From: Platynereis dumerilii
Lineage: Eukaryota; Annelida; Polychaeta; Phyllodocida; Nereididae
NCBI GenBank assembly: GCA_026936325.1
Contig: JAPTHN010000006.1
Span: 28,475,296 to 28,539,295 of the forward strand
Length of the DNA stretch: 64,000 nt
Direction of reading: 5' to 3'
Each line of letters begins with the position of its first letter. Positions within the stretch are counted from its first letter, which is position 1. The notes beneath the pieces are model-generated. The model was not told where the DNA came from. It worked only from the letters and a program-made list of their open reading frames with translations, and ran no database searches. A program made the translations under genes and the position numbers. Below are positions 12,170-24,900 of this stretch, piece after piece.

Positions 12170-15100
12170 CAGTCCCAAACAGAGACGGCTAGTTTGTATA
12201 ATTACTCAAGAAAGAGGGTAAAGTTTCCCTTTGATCAAGGTGTGAATCACCTGAAAGTGCAATTAGCCCTTAACCCAATAAGACAATTCAGTTATACTCT
12301 TTTGTCTGTTGACATAAATTATGTGCCCTTCTAAAAGTTGGGCGGATAAATAACTAATTGTTTCAAATCTTAATACTAGTATTTAGCAAATTGCTGCAGT
12401 TATTTTAGTCTAATCTATTTTAGAAGAAGTTGTTGCACTTTTGAAACACAATGAGAAATGGCATGAATTAAAAAGTGTGGGACTTAGAAATAGGCCTACA
12501 ACTAAAAGTGGGGTCAGACAGAATGATAAAAAGTTCTGCTGGCAAATTTTTAACCGGCCTAACAGCGGAGGCCGGTTAATACAGGAGCTGTAAATGGATC
12601 AGGTGAAACCATAAACAGTAGGCATAAACTGCAACCACAACCAGATGTAAACCACGTTTGGCAATGACAGACAAGGTTTTTCCCCATTGTGACCTTAATA
12701 TTTCACTTACAGTTATGAAATTTGGTACAGGTATGGGACTCTGGGTATGGATTGGGAACATGTTGAGAAACCAAGATGGCTGCCGTTTTGTGGCGGCCAT
12801 TTTGGCAGCCATCTTTCTTCATTTTGTGGTGGCCATTTTGGCAGCCATCTTTCTTCATTCTTGAACTGCCCATTGTGACCTTAATATTTCACTTGCAGTT
12901 ATGAAATTTGATAGAAGTATAGTACTCCGAGTATGGATTGGGAACATGTCGAGAAATCCAAGATGGCGGCCATTTTGTGGTGGCCATTTTGGCAGCCTGC
13001 TTTCTTCATTCTTGAACTGCCCATTGTGACCTTAATATTTCACTTACAGTTATGAAATTTGGTACTGGTATTGGACTCTGGGTATGGATCTGGAACATGT
13101 CGAGAAATCCAAGATGGCGGCCATTTTGTGGTGGCCATGTTGGCTGCCATCTTTTTTCATTTATTGAACTGCTCATAGTGACCTCAATATTTCGTTTACA
13201 GTTATAAAATTTGGTACAGGTATGGGCCTGTGGGTATGGAACAGGGACATGTTGAGAAATCAAAGATGGCGGCCATTTTGGCAGCCATCTTTCCTCATTT
13301 TTGACCTGCCCATTGTGATCTCAATATTTTGCTAAGAGTTATGAAATTTGGTACAGGTATCCAAGATGGCTGCCATTTTGGCAGCCATCTTTCGTCATTC
13401 TTGAACTGACCATTGTGACCTTAATATTTCACTTACAGTTATGAAATTTGGTACAGGTATTGGCCTGTGGGTATGGATGAGGAACATGTTGAGGAATCCA
13501 AGATGGCAGCCATTTTGGCAGCCATCTTTCCTTTTTTTTTAGAAATCTGTTCAAACTGCATTGATTCTTTACTAATAGTCTAGCATCTTCCAATCAACTA
13601 TTTCTCCTATCTTCCAATATCGGTTGCTCAGTGGTTTAAGCAATGGCACCTTCAATTTCATTGCGTTAGGTCGGTTTTGAATCCGCGGATTCTTGTAAAT
13701 CTATGTAAGAGGATTAGGAAGCAACTGTGGACAACTTACAGTCTATGTATTATGATATAATTTATAGACAAGGTTTCTGAAGTAGATTTTGTAATTAGAT
13801 GCTGTAAATATTACATCTGAGGATCATGAAAATTTAGCAAAGTGCCAAACCATGCCTGTTTTCTCATCCATACATACTGGTTTTATCGCAAGCACACCTG
13901 ACATCATCTGACAGATTGCCAAAAAGAAGTAGCTTTCGGGTTGGCGGAGCCATGTGCTCTCTGAGCACCCGCTCTAGTTCCTGCTGCTACTGGCTTAAAT
14001 GTCAAACCGCCCCTTTTTAGATGTCAAAAATCGTATTTTCCATCAAAATATGAAAACTATTGACTTTAGGTCATATAAATGTATTGACATTGAATACAAA
14101 AATGGATATATTCTGAATATTTTAGCATGAATTTCAATTTTTTAGGTTCAATGGTTATTGAGATATGGCCTTTTGGGTGAATATTCATAGAAAAATTACA
14201 AAATAAAATCATCTCTTGAGACTGAGATTTGAAAGAATTTTATATTCTAAGAGACAATAATCTGGGACAGTCTTGAAAATACATAGGCATCACTTTAAAG
14301 AAGTGGAAAGATGTTCTATTGAGTAGTAAGTCAGTCCCACTCCATTCAGCAACTGGTACGTTTAAAGACTGCAAGGGCTGAGGGCTTGGACTTGGCAAGT
14401 TGGAGCAAATACAAGGGTGAAGACATCGTCGATCAGAGAGAAGTAGATAGTGCTATTCTTCACTGGAGGTTGCAAATGGATATGATTGTCAGTGTCCCTA
14501 CCACTTTTTTATTTTGCTGTTAGAAGTAGAAATTGAAATCTTTGGTGAAGGCTGCGAGTCAAGTGGCATTTAAAAAATCTTGTAATGTAATCATGAATTC
14601 CAAAAGGGGCAGGTGGTCACTGAGAGTACAGAAAAATGTGGAGAGCTTGATTTCCAGGAAATGTATCCATACTATCCAAGTTTGAAACTGTTTATTAAAG
14701 AAAAGCTATCAATTCATAATGATACATTTATGAAGACACTATGGAATTCAATGAAAGGGAGATGGAAACATTATGCTGGTCCCATAATTACACATGCTAC
14801 TGATTCTGCAACCACAACCAGAAAATATATTGACAAGGATGAATAATTATTTCTCCCTTCAGCTGTGTTGCCATAAATCGTGTGCAGGAAAAATTTAAGT
14901 CACAATAGAATTTGACTTTAAATTACTGGATGCTGTTTCAGGTTTTAGTGTTGGAGAAGAATACAAAGCTGTAGAGGCTCACATGAATGAATCTGCTGCT
15001 CACTATAAGAGAATGGCAACTGTAGGCCTACTAGCTGATGAAGTTAACAGAGAAGATGCTGTTAGAAACCCTTTTTGTCAGCTACACAATACTTGATTTT

Positions 15101-18100
15101 GATTTGGGAATGGCAAATATATTGAAATGCTATTGTGGATTAAACAGACGTGCAGAATAAATTTTTTATGCTGTATGTGATGTGGATAGCCTGCATGCAA
15201 AATGAGAGATGCAATGGAATTTTTTAGTGTTTCTTGTTGCGGCATTAGGATTAGGACTTCACATTACTTTCCAGAGATCCTCGAACCAGTTTTCATAGTA
15301 TAACAAAGCAGAGATGGTACCTAGAAGGTAAAAGGGTACATGGACCACAACAAATATGACCATTCTGGACATTTTGAGTGTATTTGTAGCTCTCCATGCA
15401 GAAACGTTGTTGAGATACAGCTCGAAAATGGCAATTTTTTTATGTAAAATCAAAAGAAGGGGGTGAACCGGCCTAAGGACATCTTCAATTGACCTGAAAT
15501 TTCACAGGACGTCTTCTGGACTCCATCCACAACTTTTGGGAAGGATTGGTTCTGATAGGTTAACCTTGCCGAAATTTGGTAGGGCCTAAGCATAGAGTCA
15601 TTAGAAAAAGCCTCATTTCTTGTTTGAAAACGATGACTAACACTGCTTAAAATGCATGAAAACATAGATTGTTGGTATTCATTTTGAAGCTCTTGATCAG
15701 GGCTTTCTAGAGAAATCATTATCTTTGATGTATCTCTAATATTGACCGAGTTACGGAGAACCGCGGATTATTTTAATGTTCGAAAAACATAGATATGGCA
15801 TTATTTTCAATTGCAATCAGCCACCCCTAGCCCTTAATGGATTTCAATGAAATTTTAGGGTTTTATCCAGGACACCAAACCTCACCCCCCAAAAAAAGTC
15901 AGAGGTGATCCAACTATGTAAGGGGGTTAGATGCACCCTAACCTTTAGGCCTATGTTACATTTGACTCACTTAGCAGTTTAACCATGCACAGTATCTATT
16001 AGGGGTCTACACCGGTTCGATAAATACCGGCCGTACCAGTACAGTTTGGCCAGTTCCCGTACCGGTTTTCAAAACAGCACTTTCGGTTCTGTTCAATTAC
16101 ACTATATCCAGCTAAAAAACTCATTTTATTGCCGAGATTTGACAGAAAATGTCCACAAAATCATGAAATGAACTTGAGCGCTTCGTCATCTTGACGTCCG
16201 CTCTGATGCGAGATCGACTTTCCGAGCCAAAAATTCGGTTTTTCGGGATGCGTATTTCGAAAATGCGGATCGGGCCCGAATTTGCGGACCGAAGGTACAA
16301 ATCGTGTATCAATCAAGTGTATCGATGATACGTATCGTATCGAATTTCGGCAATGATATAGAGCCCTAGTATCAATATATATTCAGAGTTTTTAAATTAA
16401 GTATTTATAGTCAATCATCAAACAAAAAGTCTATGTTTTTCTTGCCAAGGAGCTCTTTGTGTGATGATTGACTATAAATATGAACTTCCAAAGGTCAGGA
16501 TTAAGTTTACACAGTTGAATACAAGTGTTTTAAATTGGCATTGGATACTAGGCCCAGTTACAACTGATATTCAGCTGACATAGACATCAAACCATGTCAA
16601 TGGCCATTGCTGGCTAATTGCATTTCAAGTTCACACATTGACCATATTGAAACAGGAAATCCAATGCATTGTATTGTATCTAATTACACTCTTGAAAGGT
16701 AATTGAGCTATATTGCTGTTATACCTGTCAGGGAATGAACTCAAGATACTGCAAGCCTTTTCCACCAGAGGGCTATTTTGCATACATACAGTGCTGTCAC
16801 CTAGCTTGTTTTTGGTTCATGGTTGCATGTTTTTGTTTATGGTTTCAGAATGCCATACACTCCTCACCCATTCCAATAGCTAGCCTATGGCTAGCTAAAA
16901 ATACAACCCTGATAAAATTTTTAAGGTAAGAGCAGCTAAAAATTACCTGGTTAGAAAACTCGTCCACTTCCCGGAAAGTCATCTGGATGCCATCGACTCC
17001 AATGAACGCAATCTTATTCGGATGTTCTTTGACTTTCTCCGTGAAAAGGGTCACAACATTTCCACCTGCTTGTTGGATCTTCTTCATCTTCATTTTCGCC
17101 ATTATGAGGAAGTACAGGGCCCTGGAAGAACCCAAGAAATAAAAATTAATGAGATGTACCCCCAATTCATTCGATCTCATTCACTCCTTTTTAACACAGG
17201 GTTCCCAAAAAACTTTATGACCGAAATTCCATGACTTTTTTATGATTTCATATCCAATAACTAAGTTTTGGAATTTGCATGACACGGGACGTTCTGACAC
17301 AGGCACTGCTCCATATTCAACCAATAGTATCCCTATCGGGAGTGATATCGGATATCGATGGTATCGGCAACAAAATCCAGCATCGGCATAAGATTGGAAG
17401 TGAAAAAGTGGCATCGGTGCATCCCTATCCACGATCAATTCTTTCTTCATTGAGATTGAGATACACCTCACCAGGTGACCTCCGTGTCTCCGTTCCAGCG
17501 ACAAAATAGACAACCAAGGGAATCTGTTAAATTTAATGCTAATTATGGTGAAATTCTATATTTTTTATGACTTTTGCAATTTTTGTTCCCATTAGTGCAA
17601 TTTTTTCCAACTTCCCACAACCATGGTGACTGTGGAAACCCCGTAAACAGCAACACAGCGGTGAACTTATTTTCGAACAATCATTCAATTACAAAGCTAT
17701 ACACATGGAATAGCACTACAGAAAATGTATTTTTAATGACATGCACTACAAACGGTTCAATAGATCAATCTTGATAACTGTAGAACTTTGCTGAAGAGTT
17801 TTCAATCAACATCAAATCATTAAGAAATGAGGAAGGTAACAATCTTGTTGTGAGTACAGGTTTAACATTTCTACAATACAGAACTCCACGATATTGCTTT
17901 GTCTGCATTCAAAAATGGCACCTCTTGGCCGGTAAATCTTTTTTGAATGACGACAGGTTGTCCCATTGGGACAAGAGATTGCCCATTATGCTGCAGATAT
18001 TTGCTTACGCATGTCTGTGCATTTGCATTTAAAATTTTAAATACTGTTCATATCATTCTAGTATCTTATCCCATTAAAACCTGATGACCTTCATTCATAG

Positions 18101-21100
18101 ACTGCTACTATCATTGGCAATGATTGCTATCACTGATTGCTATCCTTGACTGTCACTGAACATGCTGCAGTCATCTTTTAAGTTTGTGGTTAATGCGGAT
18201 GACAAAGTAATGTGGACGCCATGGCGTGCACTGCTGACAGGATGAAAACAGAGACTGCCCCATATAAATATGGGCAATCAATAATATAATTTACTCAATA
18301 AATAATAATAAATTTAGAATTGGCAGAGGCAAAAACGAACAGGTAGATGCTTTCTCCATGTTCACATATATTTTTGCGACGTGACCAAGATTGACTGGTT
18401 GAAAAGTATGCAATATTAAAAATTAAAATAACACAATGTCATTTTTTATTTAACTCAGTTTTTCAAAGCAACCTGTCTAAATTTTCACTTCCTCCTAAGT
18501 TCACAGAAAAAACCTATTTGTGACTTTGAAAAGATTAGAACCACGAAAGTTACATAAACTATAGATCTTTAAAATGCAGTCTGTTACAATAAAATTTACC
18601 AAGTCTATGGCTTCATAACTGGTTTACATATAACGCAAAAGATAAAACAAACAAAAAAACAAGTTCTCACTAAGTCAGAGAAAAACTAAAAAAAATACAT
18701 TTATTTCTGGAGTAATGCCAAAGTAATATGAGCTAACAAGAATGAAAAAGGAAGTTAAAAAAAAAAGAATTTGGAAAGATAAAAAATTCTCTATGCCTAA
18801 TTGCGAATGGCAGAATTCATGTCTGAATAACATCGAAATGTTTGGAAAGTCCCAGGGTAAAAAGCAAAAACAATATTTTAAACCAGAACCGCAAGCGGTT
18901 TCAACGCTCGTCTGTTTACGTGAAATCTATCAATGTGTGCCTGATAAGCGCCCACAGGCTAATAACTTGATCTAATTTTATTGCCAATCCATACCCTGAG
19001 GCCAATACTGGTACCAAATTTCATAACTGTAGGCGAAATACTCAGGTCACATTGGGCAGTTTAAGAATGCAGAAAGATCGCTAGCAAAATGGCTGACACA
19101 AAATGACCACCAGCTTGGATTTCTTGACATGTTCCCAATCATACCCACAGGCCAAATTTCATAACTCTAAGCGAAATATCAAGGGCACAGTGGGCAGTTG
19201 AAGAATGAAGAAAGATGGCTGCCATAATGGCCGCCACAAAATGGCCACCATCTTGGATTTATCAGCAATTTCCCAATTCATATCAACAGGTCAATCAATA
19301 TCTGTACCATATTTCATAACTCTACACGAAATGTTAAGGGCACAGTGGGCAGTGCAAGAATGAAGAAAGATGGCTGCCAAAATGGCCACCATCTTTGATT
19401 TCTCGAAATGTTCCCAATCTATACCCACAGGCCAATACCTGTAGCAAATTTCATCACTCTAAGCGAAATATCAAGGGCACAGTGGGCAGTTGAAGCATGA
19501 AGAAAGATGGCTTCCAAAATGGCCGCCACAAAATGGCCACCATCTTAGATTTCTTGACATGTTCCTCATCCCTACCCAGTACCCACAGTTCAATATCTGT
19601 ACCAAATTTCATAACTCTAAGCGAAATATTAAGGGCACAGTGGGCAGTTGAAAAATGAAGAAAGATGGCTGCCAAAATGGCCACCACAAAATGGTGGCCA
19701 TCTTGGATTTCTCAATATGTTCCTGATCCATACCCACAGGCCAATATCTGTACCAAATTTCATAACTCTAAGCGAAATATTAAGGGCACAGTGGGCAGTT
19801 GAAGAATGACGAAAGATGGCAGCCAAAATGGCCGCCACGAAATAGTGGTCATCTTGGATTTCTCAATATGTTCCTGATCCCTACCCACAGGCCAATACCT
19901 GTACCAAATTTCATAAGTCTAAGTGAAATACTAAGGTCACAAATGGACACTTACACAAACCTTAACCGGGACAACGACAACGCCAACGACGAAGATCGAG
20001 TGACGACAATAGCTCTTCGTTTTCAAAGAAAACAGACGAGCTAAAAACCTAACTCACAACTTCAGAAGATGAAAGATGGCTCTAAAAGCAATGCATTCTA
20101 TACAGATCTGTATATTTTCGAAAAGATTAAAAATTAAACTTTTCAATACCGGCTTTGCAGGCCATTCTTTAAGTATCAAAGTGGTGAAGAATTGGCCACC
20201 AGCCCCTGCAAAATCCCCACCACTGGCAAAGATTTGCCAGCACCAGTAAGTGCCCTTTGATTCTAAATTCACATAAAATTGCCAAAAAAAAAAAAGATTC
20301 ACAGAGCCACTGGAGGCAAATCCATGGAATTTAAATATATGATCCTGTTTGAATTATTTATTTGAGAGAATAGCTTCAGATGCACATCAGTTTCTGTGAC
20401 GCGATAATAAAATGCCGTCTTTGGGCAAAATCCTGTAACAGAAATTAGCTTAAAAAATGCCCTGCAGCTTTGAGTCAAGCTTTGTGATGATTAGTAGCTG
20501 ATAGCAAAGCTTAACTACTGCAGCATGCAGAATAGTGATGTAACGATTCGCCGATTTATCGCCGACATCGTCGTTGAAATCGCGGCAATACGACATCGAT
20601 TCTGAGATTCTAGAAAAAAAAAAAGTCGATTCCTAGCCCTGGAACCCATGCGTAGCATGGGTCATGGGTCGTCCCATTCAAAATCTTGAGATTTCGACAT
20701 GGCATCAGGAGAATTGGTCTATACTAAACAGTTTTTCTCCAAATTTAATGAAATTTTGGATTTGGGTAGCCTTCATATTTTACTGCTGACGGCACCACTT
20801 TTGAAAGCATTTCCACAAAAGTTTGTACTGTAAAAATTGATTTTAAACAAGAGAATTGCCAAAAATTTGTGAGAAACAGCTATCAGCCCCACTTTTATGT
20901 TTGATGTCACCATTGTGACGTCACCAAATATTTGGAAATAACATTTCAATTTCTTGAAAAATCGATTCTGAATCGATTATCGAATCGAAAGGGCTCCAGA
21001 AAATGGCCATGTGGCATAGGTGATAGGGAATATAGAATACATTTCATTAAACAACTTGGAAATAGCTTTAAAAAAATTATGCATGGAAATGTGTGATCTG

Positions 21101-21920
21101 CCAGGTAAAACAGGTCTCCTTTTTGGGGAAGGAGCTGCAAATTCATTTGGCTAAAAAACAAGAGAAAATTGGGAATCTTAGAGTAAGACATACTCTATCC
21201 ACTAATAGATTTAACTGTCTCAGTATGGAACACTGGATACAACAGTTACTGACATGGATCCATCAAAATCTAATGGGCCCTGACAAAATTGAGTTCCAAC
21301 ACAAAATTTGCACTAAATTATAGTAGGCCTATATCATGTATATATGGTTATAAAAGCCACCAAATTAACTAAAATAAAATATTTGTTGTAGTTTACCAAT
21401 TTATTCAATGACATGAATTTGCGAGAAACCAAAATTTGAGAAAAATATCAGAAATCCTAACATTTTCCAGTTTTTTTAGTTTTATGAAAATTTGAAATGA
21501 TTTGCCCTTCAAATGAGTCTAGTCATTTAAAGAGGTATAATTTAGACATCTAAAAACAAAGTCACATCCAAATAACAATATGCAGGCTATTCATGCCTAT
21601 GCCAGATGCTTGCTCTATAATCAAGTTAGTGTGCTTTCTTGACTTCAAACAAATCCAAACAACATGGACAAGTCAGAGCCCAAAAGAAACTCTGAAAACG
21701 CTCAAATTTCAAGCCAAAACTTTCTATTCTGTCATCGTGACTGCATAAATGGAGATGTGTACACACCTCCATTAAAAATGGTTACGAGTTGGTTTGGTTA
21801 CAACTTGGCATGGTTACTAGTTGACCAGTATTCGCGTAACATGTTGAGGAATCCCGCTCTCTCTCCCATCTCATCAATCAACCTCGTGAGCACCCTGAAC
21901 TGGTCTCAGAGGGCTGCACT

Positions 21921-21969
<49 letters not shown>

Positions 21970-24900
21970 CATCTATCCATCTATCTATCTATCTATCTAT
22001 CTATCATAAAATCAATGAATAAAACTAAATTGGTGCATATACAAGCAATCAAAGACAAAAGAAACTTTGAAATAATTCTTAATTCTTCCAGACCTCCCAA
22101 CCTCGGGAATGTCGGTTCGAGGTTTCCGCATCCGTTTTAGAGGGTTTTCACAAAAAAATCGGGGTCCTAACAAACCAAATTCCTGTAGTGGGAAAAACGC
22201 AATTATAGCCAAAACTTCAAGTTGAAACGGTTTCAAGGCTAAATTACAGCATCTGATCAATAACAGTAGTTGAGCAGTAAGCATCCTCCTCAAGCTTTAT
22301 TCTGGGCAGTTTTGACCAAGTTGTCAACTTGTCATACCAGCTCAACAATTTCGGAGAACAGAACGTAATGAAATAACCATTGAATGGTCATTTTTAGAGG
22401 GTTTTTAAGTTGTCAAAAAATAGGGTTTTTGCATTAAAAGTAGGGTATGAGGGTTTTAGGCAAAAAAGGGGGGAAAACAATATTTTTGAGGGTTGGTTGA
22501 GAGGTCTGTGCTTTAATTTTTTTTTACCAATTGTGTTTAGGCCATTGAAAGCTCTTTTAAACAGAAACTGTCAACAATTTCAGTGAAATTTAAATAGCAC
22601 ATTTCCCCCATGGATGGGCTATGTAGTGAAACTGCTATGGATCGCTACACACAAATACCCCCGTTTTTTAGGCAGACTCTGGCAGAGTCAATAGAAGCCT
22701 AAGAACTGTATAATAATGTCAAGGGCTAAGATATATTACACCATGTTCATGGACTCTAAACACAAGTTTTAAGTCTCATAATGTAACATGCAATAAACAT
22801 ATACAAATACATGTATGTATACATCATCATAAATAGTAAGTGACTGTCATTATAATCAAAATTTTTTAAAACTATATTTGGAAGCGCACATAACTCAACA
22901 TATTTCAGTTATCTATCTCACAATCTTCTGTGAAAGTAAACACTTTATTTATATACTTAATTACTTTTTTCATTTCAGGGACTCAAGATTAATACATGTT
23001 CAAAATACAAATTATGAACTACAATTTCCCAGTCAGACCAATGATCAAATATCAAGGACACGGTTTAATAAGCTTCCAATCTATAACAACAACCTAAAAG
23101 TTGGATTAGAATATATACTTGCTGAATTATGACATAATCGACATTTCAACTTCTTGCCAACTTAGCAAAAACTCTTAGCAAACCTACAAAGCAAAGTTCA
23201 ATGTCCTGAGATAGTTCTATTGCTGTGCAAATAACAGATAAAAAGACAATCCCACAACTTCAATCACTATCTGTACAATGTGTAGACTACTGCAAAATCA
23301 ATATATTTGACATGTTTGTCAAACATAAAATACCCTAGATTAAGTATATCAAGGAATCTGGTGCTATAAAGAGGGTGTAGCTTCTCCAGTTCTCTGTTCA
23401 AAGTTATCAAGTTTGTTGATCTGTTAGTTTAGAGCTACTCTTGGTTCTGTTCAGTGACCTCACAGGTTGCTTGTCCACAATTTTATGAAATTTGTAAATC
23501 ATGAATTTTCCAAGTCTCATGGCAATATATTCAGTGATATTTGTTTGAAACTTGCTTGTAAAGAGAATGGTTAATTTTTTGTTGTCCCAAATGTTAGCGG
23601 GAGGGAAGAGAAATGTTATTCAAATATAAATTCATGTACAAGGTTTAACGCCTCTTGTCCGCTTATAAGCTCGACGATTTTACAAAATTTTTATATCTTT
23701 GACGGGCCGGCTCAAGCCAGGGTTGGCCGGCATTTTCTCAGCCACAATTTCTGCTGGAATTTTCCATTCTTATCCAAAAGACCTAATCCATCCAGCGGCA
23801 CCTCTATATACACCCTTTCTTAGTGAATACCCCCCCTCCCCGGGCATTTTCCCAATCCTGGTTCAAGCGTGAATATTTTCCAGCACCTCCCCAGGGAGCA
23901 TACACGAACGAGTATGCAGTGAGTTTCACGCATTTATGCCTGGGTGGAGTGGGGCAAAGAGTTGTGGTGGATCTGCTCAAATTGCTCATGCCATGACTGT
24001 GATTCAAATCTGCAACGTCTCATTTAGCAGGCGAACACCTTAGCACCAGGCCAATGCACCTCAAAACCATGGAAAATTGTTCCATATCCTGTCATAATCA
24101 TATAATAATCCTAACCCCCAAAATGTTCACAATTTCTGGATCTGCCCCTGTACAGCAAAGCAATATGGCAAGGTCATTTGTTAAACTCTCCAAAAAATGG
24201 CTAACTGACCATGCTGACACTGCATGATAAGCAAAAGATTGCAAAACCTCTCTGTAAAATTTTATTAACAGCATGACTATCTCCCACATATGTGACATGA
24301 CGTATCACAGTATGGTGTTGTAGTAACAAAACTCGGATCCATTATTTACATACCATTGTACTTCTATACATACCATATTTTCTCTATTTTAAAAAAGCAC
24401 AACCTTAATAAAAGCCCCCCTCCCTTTTAATTTAAAAATTACTTAATCAAAATTATTTAATGCAAAAAATTAAATCGCTCATTTCATCATACATCTGCTC
24501 ACCGGGCGCCTAATGCCAAAATAGGGTACATACACAAATATAGTTTAAATACATTTTCATAAATTACGCAAGCTATCTTTACTTTAGTATCACTTATCAA
24601 AATAAAATCAATTGATATGACACAAATTGATAAAAGATTCTCATCAAATTCATTGACAACTGACATCCTTATCTAACACTGACATATATCGCACACATTG
24701 AGAGTTATGAGACATAAATGAAATGTAAAAATGAACCGGTATATCACATGTTATCTACCTCTTATCTCTCTTCTATCTTTTCATCTGTATTATCTGTGAA
24801 TGTCTACTATCGTGGAATTGTTTTACGACTATTTTGATAAGACACAAATAGTCATAATTTCTACAATTCACGCTAATATCTCGTGAGAGTGCTGACACAG

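Noticed and set aside
17197-17640. Complete hAT MITE starting CAGGGTTCCCA at 17197
   Set aside because: No matching inverted end or 8-bp duplication was found on the right; only fragments are supported.
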